Origin: Tenericutes bacterium MO-XQ
GTDB lineage: Bacteria; Bacillota_I; Bacilli_A; Acholeplasmatales; Acholeplasmataceae
Assembly (NCBI GenBank): GCA_002838185.1
Contig: CP017948.1
Coordinates: forward strand, 1,116,001-1,180,000
Direction of reading: 5' to 3'
DNA: 64,000 nt
A program made the translations under genes and the position numbers. Under the pieces are notes generated by a model, which searched no databases, was not told where the DNA came from, and saw only the letters and a program-made list of their open reading frames with translations. Of the stretch, positions 33,189-45,087 are shown piece after piece; within the stretch, counting starts at the first letter, position 1; each line of letters begins with the position of its first letter.

Positions 33189-35641
33189 CAACAAAAAAAT
33201 TTGACATTATAGGCATGACTTGTGCATCATGCGCGAACGCAATTGATCAAGTCCTAAAAAGAAAAGAAGGCGTCATAAAAGCTAATATCAATTTAGGAAA
33301 TGACACTGCATTTATTACATTTGATGAATCAAAAATCAACATTGATCAAGTGATTGAAACGATTGAAAGTGCTGGATATGATGCGACATTAAAAGAAGAA
33401 ACGTTAAAATCGATAACACTTAGAGTTGAAGGCATGACATGTGCAACATGCGCAGGTAATGTGGATCATGCAGTTAAAAACTTAGAAGGTGTCAAAGAAG
33501 TTAATGTTAATATTGCAAATGATAAAATGACTGTAACATATGATACAGAAGTTTTAAAACTCAGTCATATGAAAAAAGCGGTTCAAGATATTGGATATGA
33601 TATCATGCTTGAAGATGATATTGATGAAAGTGTAGATCCAGATGTCTTAAAAATGCAAAAAGCAAAGAAAAAGATGCTGATATCAGCATCAATTTCCGCT
33701 GTTATGATGACATTAATGGTTATCCATATGTTCATCATCCCTATTTTTGGTTATACAGTGATTGTTGCACTCATGGGTTTCCCTGTCGTCTTTATTTTAG
33801 GTTCTCATGTTCATAAAGCAAGTTATAAATCTCTTAAATCTGGAAGACCTAATATGGACGTTTTGGTATCTTTAGGATCATTACCTCCTTATTTAATTGG
33901 TTTATTAGGTCTCTTTTTACCGATTACAACATTTATCGAAATGGCTGCTACCATCATGACTTTCCATTTAATAGGAAAATTCTTGGAAACAAGAGCTAAA
34001 GGGAAAGCATCTTTAGCCATTAAGAAACTCATTGAACTTGGTGCTAAAACTGCTAGAATATTAGTTGATGGAGATGAAATAGAAGTCTTAACATCAGAAC
34101 TATCTGTTGGTGATATCATGATCATCAAGCCGGGTGAAAAAATACCATCTGATGGTAAAGTGATTGAAGGAGAATCTTTAATTGATGAGTCACTTGCAAC
34201 TGGCGAATCTATGCCAGTTAGAAGAAGAACTGGAGATCCAGTGATTGGGGCAACCATCAATAAACAAGGATTATTAAAAGTCGAAGTTACCAAAACTGGT
34301 AACGATACATTCCTAGCTCAAATCATTAATTTAGTAGAAGCGTGTCAAGGTTCAAAAGTTCCAATTCAAGCTTTTGCAGATAAAATCACAGGATATTTTG
34401 TACCAGCAATTATGGTGATTACCGTCCTAACATTTATATCATTTAATATTTTCTCGGATTTTCATTTAAGCATTTTACAATCGGTTGAAGGCGTACTGCC
34501 TTGGATTAATACAGATCAATCAATGTTGACATTGGCATTTGTAACTGCGACAGCTGTATTAGTCATTGCTTGCCCTTGTGCGCTTGGTTTAGGTACACCG
34601 ACAGCATTGATGGTCGGTAGCGGTTTAGGCGCTGAAAAAGGCATTTTAATTCGTAATGGAGAAGCTGTGCAAACTTTAAAAGATATCAAAGTGATTGCAT
34701 TTGATAAAACAGGAACGCTAACTTATGGTAAACCTGTCGTAACTGATATGATTACTGAAGATGAAAAAGAACTATTATCCATTGCAGGATCACTAGAAAA
34801 AGGTTCAGAACATGTTTTAGCTTCTGCAATCATTGAAAAAGCTAGGGAAGTTCATGCAGTGTTTAAAGGTATTAAAAACTTTGAAGCTGTTGTTGGTCAT
34901 GGCATTAAAGCAACCATTGATGAAGAAACATACTTCATAGGAAATAGAAAACTGCTTGATTCTAATCAAATAGATTATCAAGCGTTTGATAATGATATGA
35001 TTAGACTTGAAGAAGAAGCAAAAACAGCAATGTTAGTCGCTTCAACAAAAAAAGTCATTGGCGTTATTGCAGTAGCAGATGCACTTAAAGATAATGTCTA
35101 TGATGTTATTAAGTCAATCGAAAACTATGGTATCAAAACTGCGATGATCACAGGTGATAACGAAAGAACTGCAAAAGCTATAGCTAAAAAAGCAGGTATA
35201 TCTCATGTCATCTCGAATGTCCTTCCAGAAGGTAAAGTCGATGAAATTAAGAACTTACAAGATAAGTTTGGTTTAGTTGCTATGGTTGGAGACGGTATTA
35301 ATGATGCGCCTGCACTTAAACAATCCAATGTAGGAATTGCAATTGGTACTGGAACAGATATAGCTATTGAAGCTGCTGATGTAACTTTAGTACGAGGTGA
35401 ACTAGAAACCATTTTACAAGCAGTTGAACTATCTAAAACTATCTTTAGAAAAATCAAGCAAAATTATTTTTGGGCATGGTTCTATAATGCAATCGCCATT
35501 CCATTTGCTATGTTTGGACTATTACATCCAATGATAGGTGCAGCTGCGATGTCTTTAAGTAGTTTAAATGTAATCTATAATTCATTAAGATTGAAAAAAG
35601 TAAATCTTAATAAACATTTGGAGGTCTCATATGAAGCATGA
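33185..35641 (+). CDS. copA: Copper-exporting P1B-type ATPase CopA
   Basis: This 818-residue membrane pump has two N-terminal metal-binding domains (C-A-S-C near residue 13 and C-A-T-C near 82), then membrane helices. The ion-site motif A-C-P-C-A-L-G is in the sixth helix, the phosphorylation motif D-K-T-G-T-L follows, and the hinge is G-D-G-I-N-D-A-P. Helix arrangement and C-P-C are those of Cu(I) exporters. Co-transcription with copZ and csoR settles copper as substrate. It starts 4 bases inside copZ and its end overlaps csoR by 11. Confidence 0.95.
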   Translation: MTTKKFDIIGMTCASCANAIDQVLKRKEGVIKANINLGNDTAFITFDESKINIDQVIETIESAGYDATLKEETLKSITLRVEGMTCATCAGNVDHAVKNLEGVKEVNVNIANDKMTVTYDTEVLKLSHMKKAVQDIGYDIMLEDDIDESVDPDVLKMQKAKKKMLISASISAVMMTLMVIHMFIIPIFGYTVIVALMGFPVVFILGSHVHKASYKSLKSGRPNMDVLVSLGSLPPYLIGLLGLFLPITTFIEMAATIMTFHLIGKFLETRAKGKASLAIKKLIELGAKTARILVDGDEIEVLTSELSVGDIMIIKPGEKIPSDGKVIEGESLIDESLATGESMPVRRRTGDPVIGATINKQGLLKVEVTKTGNDTFLAQIINLVEACQGSKVPIQAFADKITGYFVPAIMVITVLTFISFNIFSDFHLSILQSVEGVLPWINTDQSMLTLAFVTATAVLVIACPCALGLGTPTALMVGSGLGAEKGILIRNGEAVQTLKDIKVIAFDKTGTLTYGKPVVTDMITEDEKELLSIAGSLEKGSEHVLASAIIEKAREVHAVFKGIKNFEAVVGHGIKATIDEETYFIGNRKLLDSNQIDYQAFDNDMIRLEEEAKTAMLVASTKKVIGVIAVADALKDNVYDVIKSIENYGIKTAMITGDNERTAKAIAKKAGISHVISNVLPEGKVDEIKNLQDKFGLVAMVGDGINDAPALKQSNVGIAIGTGTDIAIEAADVTLVRGELETILQAVELSKTIFRKIKQNYFWAWFYNAIAIPFAMFGLLHPMIGAAAMSLSSLNVIYNSLRLKKVNLNKHLEVSYEA

Positions 35642-35894
35642 TAGAACTGAAGCATTAAATGCACTAAAAACTGCAAAAGGACAAATTGATGCAGTCATTC
35701 GTATGGCAGAAGATGGAAGATATTGTGTGGATGTTGCAAATCAGATTGTTGCAACCACTTCTCTATTAAAAAAAGCAAATTTACTCATCTTACAAGATCA
35801 TATTAACACATGTGTTAAAGAGTCTTTTCAAGATGGATCAAGCGATGAAAAAATTGCGGAAGTTATACAACTTATTCGAAAATATATAAAATAA
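35631..35894 (+). CDS. csoR: Copper-sensing repressor CsoR
   Basis: The 87-residue all-helical repressor has the Cu(I) ligand set C32, H57 and C61 (x-C...H-x-x-x-C), the hallmark of CsoR versus related FrmR/RcnR proteins. It should bind the palindrome at 32924-32943 and release it when loaded with copper. GGAGGT precedes the ATG, which lies within the end of copA. Confidence 0.93.
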   Translation: MKHDRTEALNALKTAKGQIDAVIRMAEDGRYCVDVANQIVATTSLLKKANLLILQDHINTCVKESFQDGSSDEKIAEVIQLIRKYIK

Positions 35895-35896
35895 AG

Positions 35897-35928
35897 AAAA
35901 ACGCTTAGACATTTCTAAGCGTTTTTTT
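35897..35928. terminator. Bidirectional terminator between csoR and ispG
   Basis: AACGCTTAGA and TCTAAGCGTT form a perfect 10-bp stem with an A run before and a T run after, so it can serve both convergent genes. The ispG stop codon lies in the stem. Confidence 0.9.
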
Positions 35929-36979
35929 CATGAACAGAGTCATCAAAGTTATCAATTTCTTTAACGAGTTCATCATAGACTTCGGACTCTTTTATTTTCT
36001 TAATGATTTGCCCTTTTCTAAATAATAAAGCTTCACCTTTACCACCAGCAACGCCGATATCAGCATGTTTAGCTTCACCTGGGCCATTGACTGCACAACC
36101 CATAATCGCAACATTAATAGTCTTATTGACTTTCAGCAAATAAGCTTCAATCTTTTTAGCAATGTCAATCATATCGTATTGAATGCGTCCACAAGTAGGA
36201 CAACTAATTAAGTTCGGTACTTTATCTTTTAATCCCAAGTTTTTTAGAATTTCTTTTGCAGCTTGTATTTCTAAAATCGGATTATCTGTTAATGATACTC
36301 TAATAGTATTTCCAATACCTTCATGAAGTAGGATACCTATACCCATCGCACTTTTAATGCCACCGCTAAAAGCAGTACCAGCTTCAGTAACACCTAAGTG
36401 AAGTGGATAATTAAAAGTTTTTGCAGCTAATCTATAAGCTTCAATCATAAGATTCATGTCGGTTGCTTTTAAAGATAAAGCAATATCATAAAAATCCATA
36501 GATTCTAAGATTTCAACATGATGTCTAGCGGTTTCAACCATAAGTTCTGGTGTCGGTTCTGCACGACCAGGTAATGAACCACTATTCACTCCAATTCTGA
36601 TTGGAATGTTTTTTTCTTTACATGCCTTAACAACTTCTTCAACATGTTCACGCTTAGGAATATTTCCTGGATTTAATCTAATCTTATCAGCACCACTTTT
36701 AATCGATTCTAGTGCTAATCTGTAATCAAAATGGATATCAGCAACAAGCGGTATATTGATTTGTTTTTTAATCTCTTTAATTGCTTGTGCATCTACCATA
36801 TCTAAGACTGCAACTCTAATAATTTCACAACCAGCTTTTTCCAATGTTTGAATTTGTTTAACAGTTGCGTCCACATCTTTTGTGTATGTATTTGTCATGG
36901 ACTGGATATAGACTTTATTATTTCCACCCATGGTATATGGTCCAATTTTTATTGAACGTGTTTTTTCTCTCTGTAACAT
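35915..36979 (-). CDS. ispG: 4-hydroxy-3-methylbut-2-enyl diphosphate synthase IspG
   Basis: The 354-residue enzyme catalyses the sixth step of the MEP isoprenoid pathway, reducing methylerythritol cyclodiphosphate to HMBPP using a 4Fe-4S cluster. The cluster ligands are visible in L-I-S-C-P-T-C-G-R near residue 270 and [10 protein letters not shown] near 306. The N-terminal TIM barrel carries V-Y-I-Q-S-M-T-N-T. Length is normal for the short bacterial form. It is a single gene, divergent from rpmG. Its presence fits acholeplasmas, which make isoprenoids, rather than mycoplasmas. Confidence 0.95.
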   Translation of the reverse strand: MLQREKTRSIKIGPYTMGGNNKVYIQSMTNTYTKDVDATVKQIQTLEKAGCEIIRVAVLDMVDAQAIKEIKKQINIPLVADIHFDYRLALESIKSGADKIRLNPGNIPKREHVEEVVKACKEKNIPIRIGVNSGSLPGRAEPTPELMVETARHHVEILESMDFYDIALSLKATDMNLMIEAYRLAAKTFNYPLHLGVTEAGTAFSGGIKSAMGIGILLHEGIGNTIRVSLTDNPILEIQAAKEILKNLGLKDKVPNLISCPTCGRIQYDMIDIAKKIEAYLLKVNKTINVAIMGCAVNGPGEAKHADIGVAGGKGEALLFRKGQIIKKIKESEVYDELVKEIDNFDDSVHEKNA

Positions 36980-37071
36980 TTTATCACCTATACATATTAT
37001 AGAGTAATTGGACTGAAAATGGTAGTTTTTTACAACCAGATAAAAAAATAAAAATAAAAAGCATAAAAAGA

Positions 37072-37100
37072 TTGAAATAAATCAGTCCTTTTGATATAAT
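37072..37100 (+). promoter_or_regulatory. Promoter of rpmG
   Basis: -35 TTGAAA (37072-37077), 17-bp spacer, -10 TATAAT (37095-37100). Confidence 0.8.
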
Positions 37101-37126
37101 AACTTCGTATGTATGGAGGGATTAAC

Positions 37127-37276
37127 ATGAGAGATAATGTCAAATTGGTTTGTACATCATGTGGCGATGAAAATTATCATACAGATAAAAATAAAAAAAC
37201 TAAGCCTGAACGTTTAGAAATGAAAAAATATTGCCCACGTGAAAGAAAATATACAATCCACAGAGAAAAGAAATAA
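37127..37276 (+). CDS. rpmG: 50S ribosomal protein L33
   Basis: The 49-residue protein has the L33 pattern C9-T-S-C12 near the N-terminus and K-K-Y-C36-P-R-E-R at the C-terminus. The second Cys pair is incomplete (E39), as also happens in some bacillar L33 copies, so zinc binding is doubtful. GGAGGG precedes the ATG. The gene is monocistronic, with its own promoter and terminator. Confidence 0.93.
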   Translation: MRDNVKLVCTSCGDENYHTDKNKKTKPERLEMKKYCPRERKYTIHREKK

Positions 37277-37277
37277 G

Positions 37278-37300
37278 CTATTCTAAGAATAGTTTTTTTT
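37278..37300 (+). terminator. Terminator of rpmG
   Basis: CTATTC, loop TAA, GAATAG followed by eight T. Confidence 0.8.
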
Positions 37301-37319
37301 CTATATAAAGGAATATAAA

Positions 37320-37934
37320 ATGAAAACTTTTAAACAAACTGAAATTTACGCGCACACATATTTGTTATGTAGATTTGATGTCTGTTACTTGATTGATCCA
37401 TCTCATGATTTAGAAGCGATTATGGAAGCATTAGAGGGATATAAACTTGAAGGGGTGTTGCTGACACATGCGCATATGGATCATATAGATTTGATTCACA
37501 TGTTTGATACACCAATTTATCTACATCTTGATGATGCCCATTTGCTATTTGAGGATAAATATAATGGATATCATCCAAATAAACATCCATACCAAAGAAA
37601 AAACTTAGATCTAAAATATGTAGAAGATGGTATGAAAATACCATTTGCTGATGGATTTATTGAAGTCATACACACACCTGGACATACAAAAGGAAGTGTA
37701 TCTTACCTATATGAGCAAAAACTTTTTACAGGAGACACACTGTTTAAAGATAGTGTAGGTAGACATGACCTTTATTCTGGTAACTTAGTTGATTTAAGAA
37801 AAAGTATATTTCGCTTAATGGAGCTACCAGCGACTGTTAAAGTATATCCTGGGCATGACGAAACAACAACAATTAGATATGAACAAAAGCATAATTCATA
37901 TTATGTTAAATGGTCAAAACAAAAGAAAAAGTAA
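37320..37934 (+). CDS. Metallo-beta-lactamase-fold hydrolase, glyoxalase II-like
   Basis: This 204-residue cytoplasmic enzyme carries the dinuclear metal motif T-H-A-H-M-D-H near residues 50-56, H-T-P-G-H-T-K-G near 118-125, T-G-D-T-L-F near 138-143 and Y-P-G-H-D near 178-182. This is the compact YcbL/YqgX-type member of the glyoxalase II family, which may hydrolyse glutathione-like or bacillithiol thioesters. A methylglyoxal synthase gene lies at 48734, so a detoxification role is possible but unproven. AAAGGAA precedes the ATG. Confidence 0.85.
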   Translation: MKTFKQTEIYAHTYLLCRFDVCYLIDPSHDLEAIMEALEGYKLEGVLLTHAHMDHIDLIHMFDTPIYLHLDDAHLLFEDKYNGYHPNKHPYQRKNLDLKYVEDGMKIPFADGFIEVIHTPGHTKGSVSYLYEQKLFTGDTLFKDSVGRHDLYSGNLVDLRKSIFRLMELPATVKVYPGHDETTTIRYEQKHNSYYVKWSKQKKK

Positions 37935-37985
37935 GAGTGAAAGTTAAAATTTGCTCTTATTTTTATAAAAAATAGCACATAATTC

Positions 37986-38014
37986 TTGACAGTGCCAATA
38001 AAATATAATACAAT
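37986..38014 (+). promoter_or_regulatory. Promoter of the heat-shock operon
   Basis: -35 TTGACA (37986-37991), 17-bp spacer, -10 TACAAT (38009-38014). An inverted repeat GTGCCAATA (37992-38000) / TATTGGCAC (38017-38025) brackets the spacer and -10. Confidence 0.75.
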
Positions 38015-38018
38015 GATA

Positions 38019-38045
38019 TTGGCACAAACCAAAATGGAGTGCTAA
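38019..38045 (+). promoter_or_regulatory. Degenerate CIRCE element, HrcA operator
   Basis: TTGGCACAA, nine bases, GAGTGCTAA. The right half is perfect CIRCE (consensus TTAGCACTC-N9-GAGTGCTAA); the left half differs at three of nine positions. It lies just before hrcA and near +1, as expected for HrcA repression. The left half also pairs with GTGCCAATA upstream. Confidence 0.85.
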
Positions 38046-38057
38046 AGAGGTGAGTGG

Positions 38058-39071
38058 ATGTTAACGAGTAGACAAAAATTGATCTTAAAAGCAATCATAG
38101 AACTTTACGTAAAAGATGCGCAACCTGTAGGTTCTAAAGCTTTAACTCAACTTCCATATTTGAATTTCTCAAGTGCAACACTGAGATATGATATGGCACA
38201 GTTAGAAGAGTTAGGATATTTAGAAAAAACACATACATCAAGTGGACGTATTCCATCTGAATTGGGGTATCGTTATTATGTTGAGCATTTAGTAACTAGA
38301 GATCAAGATGTTTTGGAATCTTTTCCACTTATTGATGAAATATTTTTAAAAAATAAAATGGCTCGTGAAAAAACAATTGAAGAAGCTATCAATTTGTTAT
38401 CTGAACTCACTAATTATGCAGCACTTGCAGTTGGACCGAGTGGTCAGTCAGCAAAGATTAAAAAAATAGACTTTATTCCACTGTCAGAAGATGAAGCTGT
38501 CATCTTGATTGTTACTGATCAAGGACACGTGCAACATCAATCCATTACTATACCTGAAGATGGTGATATTGAAGGTGTAAGAAAAGTTATTAAAACACTT
38601 GATGATCTACTTAAAAATAGGAATATTATTGAAGCAAGTGAAATATTGAAAAATGCTTTTGCAAAATCACAAATAGAATCATTTATGGCTTATCAAGAAC
38701 AAATTATTGATTCGTTTATCGATGCATTTTCTAAATTTGCAGAAGAAAATTTCTACTTATCTGGTGTAACGAATATTTTTGAGCAACCGGAGTTTCACAG
38801 TGCAGCACACATTAAAAACTTTGTTGATATGTTAGACCGAAGGGAACTTCTAAAATTCATTGGTCAAGAAGACGGACTGTCGATAAGGTTTGGTAGCGAT
38901 CTTAGATTAATTCCGATGGAAAATTGTACAGTCATATCTGTTCCTTACAGAATTAATGAGGAAGAACATGGAACTATCGCGGTCGTTGGACCAACAAGAA
39001 TGCAATATAATAAAGTCATACCTTTAGTAGAATATATCGCTAGCAACTTAGGTAAACTTTATAAAAAATGA
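38058..39071 (+). CDS. hrcA: Heat-inducible repressor HrcA
   Basis: This 337-residue repressor of chaperone genes has an N-terminal winged helix (about 1-75, R-Q-K-L-I-L-K-A-I-I-E-L-Y, S-S-A-T-L-R-Y-D-M, S-G-R-I-P-S-E-L-G-Y-R-Y-Y-V). A central dimerisation/GAF-like part and an inserted domain complete it. It binds CIRCE and typically needs GroE chaperones to stay folded. It is first in the hrcA-grpE-dnaK-dnaJ order typical of low-GC Gram-positives. Confidence 0.95.
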   Translation: MLTSRQKLILKAIIELYVKDAQPVGSKALTQLPYLNFSSATLRYDMAQLEELGYLEKTHTSSGRIPSELGYRYYVEHLVTRDQDVLESFPLIDEIFLKNKMAREKTIEEAINLLSELTNYAALAVGPSGQSAKIKKIDFIPLSEDEAVILIVTDQGHVQHQSITIPEDGDIEGVRKVIKTLDDLLKNRNIIEASEILKNAFAKSQIESFMAYQEQIIDSFIDAFSKFAEENFYLSGVTNIFEQPEFHSAAHIKNFVDMLDRRELLKFIGQEDGLSIRFGSDLRLIPMENCTVISVPYRINEEEHGTIAVVGPTRMQYNKVIPLVEYIASNLGKLYKK

Positions 39072-39086
39072 TAAAGGGTGATTATA

Positions 39087-41490
<2,404 letters not shown>

Positions 41491-41493
41491 GCA

Positions 41494-41512
41494 AAAGGGG
41501 CATTGCCCCTTT
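41494..41512 (+). other. Intercistronic hairpin between dnaK and dnaJ, no U tract
   Basis: AAAGGGGC, loop ATT, GCCCCTTT (8-bp perfect stem), followed by agcac rather than T. It resembles the G-rich hairpin at 13445-13467 and probably tunes mRNA stability or partial termination after dnaK. Confidence 0.65.
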
Positions 41513-41534
41513 AGCACTATGGAGTTGATGCTTT

Positions 41535-42662
41535 ATGGCAAATAAAAGAGACTATTATGATGTATTAGGACTTAAAAAAGGTGCAAGTCAAGAAGAAATA
41601 AAAAAAGCGTATCGAACACTTGCAAAAAAGTATCATCCTGATATTTCAAAAGAAGAGAATGCTGAATCTAAATTTAAAGAAGTACAAGAAGCATATGACA
41701 CATTAAATGATCCTCAAAAGAAAGCTCAATACGACCAATACGGCCATGAAGGTAGTCCATTTGGGAATGCTGGACAAGGTTTCGGTGGTGGTTTTGGAGA
41801 CTTTGGTGGATTTAGTGACATATTCTCTCAATTTTTTGGTGGTGGAGCATCACGTTCACAACGCCAAAGTAACCATAACGGACCACAACGTGGCGATGAT
41901 TTAGAAAAAACGATGACCATTGATTTTATGGATGCTGCACTTGGAACTAAAAAAACAATCCAAGTTCAAGTTGAAGAAGAATGTCATGTGTGTCATGGTT
42001 TAGGTGCTGAATCATCTAAAGATGTTGAAGTATGCGATCGCTGTCATGGTGATGGTTATATCAACGTTGATCAAAGAACAATGTTTGGTACAATGCGTAC
42101 ACAACAAGTATGTCCAAAATGTGGTGGACAAGGTAAAGTTATTACTAAAAAATGTAATACTTGTCACGGTACCGGTATTGAAAGAGTTACTAAAACAGTT
42201 GATGTGAATATACCAGCTGGTGTTGATACAAATATGAGTTTAAAAGTTGCTGGATATGGTAATGGTGGAACTAAAGGCGGATCAAAAGGTGATTTATATT
42301 TAAACTTTAGAGTTAGACCTCATAAAGTATTTAAACGTCATCATGATGATGTCATCTTAGAAGTTCCAATTACGGTTACACAAGCTGTGTTAGGTGCAAC
42401 CATTGAAGTGCCTACGATTTATGGTGATGTGAATTTAAAAGTACCTGCGGGTATTGAACATGGAACCATACTTAGAATGAGAGAAAAAGGGATTGCTAAT
42501 GTAAGAAGTAAGAAAAAAGGCGATCAACAAGTCATTGTAGAAATTAAAACACCTAAGAATTTATCTGCTCAAGAAAAGAAACTTTACGAACAATTAGAAA
42601 AACTAGAATCAGAACATAAAGAATCTGCTTGGGATAAATTTAAAAATATGTTTAAAAATTAG
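41535..42662 (+). CDS. dnaJ: Hsp40 co-chaperone DnaJ
   Basis: This 375-residue type I DnaJ has a J domain with K-Y-H-P-D at about residue 35, a Gly/Phe-rich region (about 75-110), four zinc repeats ([32 protein letters not shown]) and the C-terminal substrate domains. It stimulates DnaK ATPase. It is the last gene of the heat-shock operon. Confidence 0.97.
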   Translation: MANKRDYYDVLGLKKGASQEEIKKAYRTLAKKYHPDISKEENAESKFKEVQEAYDTLNDPQKKAQYDQYGHEGSPFGNAGQGFGGGFGDFGGFSDIFSQFFGGGASRSQRQSNHNGPQRGDDLEKTMTIDFMDAALGTKKTIQVQVEEECHVCHGLGAESSKDVEVCDRCHGDGYINVDQRTMFGTMRTQQVCPKCGGQGKVITKKCNTCHGTGIERVTKTVDVNIPAGVDTNMSLKVAGYGNGGTKGGSKGDLYLNFRVRPHKVFKRHHDDVILEVPITVTQAVLGATIEVPTIYGDVNLKVPAGIEHGTILRMREKGIANVRSKKKGDQQVIVEIKTPKNLSAQEKKLYEQLEKLESEHKESAWDKFKNMFKN

Positions 42663-42689
42663 TATTTACACATGTAAATACTTTTTTTT
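42661..42689 (+). terminator. Terminator of the heat-shock operon
   Basis: AGTATTTAC, loop ACAT, GTAAATACT, then eight T; begins in the dnaJ stop codon. Confidence 0.88.
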
Positions 42690-42692
42690 CGC

Positions 42693-42726
42693 AAAAAAAA
42701 GGATGTCATCCAATGATCACATCCTT
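42693..42726 (-). terminator. Terminator of the DhaL-DegV fusion gene
   Basis: On the minus strand AAGGATGT (42726-42719) pairs with ACATCCTT (42706-42699), followed by a T run (plus-strand A run 42693-42700). Confidence 0.8.
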
Positions 42727-42732
42727 CAAATA

Positions 42733-44511
42733 TTATTTTTCTTCACCTTTAATATAAGCAATAGCTACAGTCCCTATCCCTGCACTCAAAGCAACGATAC
42801 TAGAGATATCCATGATATATTCAGGCTTTTTACCTAAAAGCTCTGTATATATTTTTTCATACTCTTCTGCACGTTCAGGTGCATTTGCATGGACAATCGC
42901 ATATTTATCAATATGATGTGTTTTTGAAATAGATTCAACATGATTAAATATTTTTTTATTGCTTGTCTTAATGCTAAATCCTTTATCGAAAATAATACCT
43001 TCACCTTTATCATCAATCGAGATTACTGGTTTAAGATTTAAAATTTTTCCTACAAGACCAGTAACTTTTTTAACTCTACCACCTTTAACCATATATTTTA
43101 AAGTTTTAACACTTACTAAAATTCTTGATTCATGCTTTAATCTTTCTATCATAGAAACGATATCATCATATGATTTGTTTTGATCAATAGCTTCAGCAGC
43201 TTTTAAAACAAGTAATCCTTGAGCTCCTGAATTTTGCATGGTATCGATAACTGTAATTTTTTTGTCACTGAATTTAGAAGTTGCATCTAAAAATGTTTGA
43301 TACGTTCCACTCATCTTTGATGAAACTGTTAAAACAATGATTTGATCGCAATAAGTAGTTAGTTGTGAGAAGAAATTTTCTAATGATTTCGGATTTGGTT
43401 GTGAAGACGTTGGATAAACTTCTAGACTATCCATCATCTTATAAAAATCTTTAGAGTAAATAGTTAGTTTATCATAATAAGTTGTATCATTAATCATCAA
43501 TCCTAGAGGATATTGATGAATTTGATACTTGTCAACTAGTGTTTGTGGAAGATCCGCAATGGAATCTGTAACAAGCGCTATAGAATATTTCTTATGGTTA
43601 ACCATTTCAAACTGTCTAACCATATCATCAACTTTTTGTTCTAATATTTTTCCGTGTGATGCTAAATATTGGAATACTTGATCAGGGACATCAGTATGAA
43701 TATGCACACGTAATCTTCTTGCATTACCTGCAACAACTAATGAATCTCCTAAAGTATTTAAAAATGATTTAATTTCACCAACATTTAAATCATTAGCAGC
43801 AAGCAATGCTTCAGTACAATATCTAAATTGCGATTCATCTAAATGATCGATATGAAGAGCCTCAGTAACTTCAGGGATATCATGAAATTCTACAGATACC
43901 TCTTCACCTTTTAATGATTTGATAAATCCTTCGACAAAATGTACAAAACCTTTCGCGCCAGCATCAACGACTTTATTTTCTTTAAGTACAGCTAGCATTT
44001 CAGTTGTTTTTTTAAGCTCTAGCTGTAACATTTCATAAGCTTTAGTAAAAAGATCTATTACTGTGTGTCCTGCGTCTTTAAGGCTGTTTAAAGCGTTTCC
44101 CCATGCACGCATAAGTGTAATCATTGTACCTTCAACAGGTGTGTTAATCGATTGATAAGCCTCATCATATGCATGATTAATAATTGCAATAAACTCATCA
44201 ATGGTTATTTCATCTTTTTCGATAGATTCATAAAACCCATTGATATAAGAAGCAAAAATAATACCTGAGTTCCCACGTGCACCTTCAATAGCTGCATCGA
44301 CAATCGTTTGCATGGTTTCTGCAGTTGTATCTTTGATACTTGCCTTATCTATAATGGTTTGCATTAGAGAAGCAAGATTTGTTCCGGTGTCTCCATCTGG
44401 GACAGGGAAAACGTTGATTTTGTTTAAGCTATTCTTTTCGGAAATAACATTTCTTGCACCAATGACAAATGCGTTATATATGAGTTTGTTGTTTAATGCG
44501 ATTGTATCCAT
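42733..44511 (-). CDS. DhaL-DegV fusion, fatty acid kinase FakA-FakB type
   Basis: The 592-residue protein joins two parts that are separate proteins in most Firmicutes. Residues about 1-200 are a DhaL/FakA-type nucleotide-binding domain with the Mg-ATP motif P-V-P-D-G-D-T-G-T-N near 36-45 and G-A-R-G-N-S-G-I. Residues about 305-590 are a complete DegV/FakB fatty-acid-binding domain (A-L-V-T-D-S-I-A-D-L, T-S-S-Q-P-N-P, S-S-K-M-S-G-T-Y, G-G-R-V-K-K-V-T-G). In the known system FakA phosphorylates a fatty acid held by FakB to acyl-phosphate for phospholipid synthesis. The FakA middle region is shortened to about 100 residues. AGGAGG precedes the ATG. A plsC-type gene lies at 63254. Confidence 0.87.
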   Translation of the reverse strand: MDTIALNNKLIYNAFVIGARNVISEKNSLNKINVFPVPDGDTGTNLASLMQTIIDKASIKDTTAETMQTIVDAAIEGARGNSGIIFASYINGFYESIEKDEITIDEFIAIINHAYDEAYQSINTPVEGTMITLMRAWGNALNSLKDAGHTVIDLFTKAYEMLQLELKKTTEMLAVLKENKVVDAGAKGFVHFVEGFIKSLKGEEVSVEFHDIPEVTEALHIDHLDESQFRYCTEALLAANDLNVGEIKSFLNTLGDSLVVAGNARRLRVHIHTDVPDQVFQYLASHGKILEQKVDDMVRQFEMVNHKKYSIALVTDSIADLPQTLVDKYQIHQYPLGLMINDTTYYDKLTIYSKDFYKMMDSLEVYPTSSQPNPKSLENFFSQLTTYCDQIIVLTVSSKMSGTYQTFLDATSKFSDKKITVIDTMQNSGAQGLLVLKAAEAIDQNKSYDDIVSMIERLKHESRILVSVKTLKYMVKGGRVKKVTGLVGKILNLKPVISIDDKGEGIIFDKGFSIKTSNKKIFNHVESISKTHHIDKYAIVHANAPERAEEYEKIYTELLGKKPEYIMDISSIVALSAGIGTVAIAYIKGEEK

Positions 44512-44523
44512 AATTATAGCCTC

Positions 44524-44928
44524 CTAAAATATAAGTTGAAATAATAGATATGAAATGGTTGAAGTTGAGAATCCTAAGAAGGTTCCCCAAGCTAAATCAA
44601 TAAGTGTGATCTCTTTTGGCCAATCTTTTAATGTTGCTAGATTTGTTAAGTCGTAAGTAGCATACGTAATAAAACCAAATAGAACACCATAGATCATAAC
44701 ATGACTTAAACTGTTTTTATCAACTCCAGGGATCAATACAAACAATACTAGTCCTGCAATAAAAAGCAAATAAAACACGATAGCCGCAACCCAGTTTACG
44801 TCTTTCTTTAATAATTTCCCTATGTATTTTTGGTATAAGTTTTTTGCAATAACACCTAACCAAATAAGGTCAATGGCAAAGAAAATTACAAAGGAAATAA
44901 TAAATAATTTAATAAATAGTAACATCAT
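44524..44928 (-). CDS. DUF2177-like membrane protein
   Basis: The 134-residue protein has four predicted helices and the pattern I-D-L-I-W-L-G-V-I-A-K near residue 20, G-V-L-F-G-F-I-T-Y-A-T-Y-D-L-T-N near 83 and D-L-A-W-G-T-F-L-G near 112, which I associate with DUF2177. Function unknown. It lies 12 bases upstream of the DhaL-DegV gene and is probably co-transcribed with it. AAAGGATGG precedes two adjacent ATGs. Confidence 0.75.
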   Translation of the reverse strand: MMLLFIKLFIISFVIFFAIDLIWLGVIAKNLYQKYIGKLLKKDVNWVAAIVFYLLFIAGLVLFVLIPGVDKNSLSHVMIYGVLFGFITYATYDLTNLATLKDWPKEITLIDLAWGTFLGFSTSTISYLLFQLIF

Positions 44929-45087
44929 AACACCATCCTTTATTGCTTACATTATATCATTTTTAACATTAGAGAGTTTATAAATTGCTTTTTTTCACAT
45001 AATATTTTCACATTCAAAACATTCTGCTTTTTTATAAAATCTATACATGGTATAATTTTTAATAGAATGAACTGAGGAGGCTATCAA

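Noticed and set aside
33889-34293. 134-codon minus-strand frame inside copA
   Set aside because: It is the antisense shadow of a strongly conserved gene and has no start signals or recognisable protein pattern.
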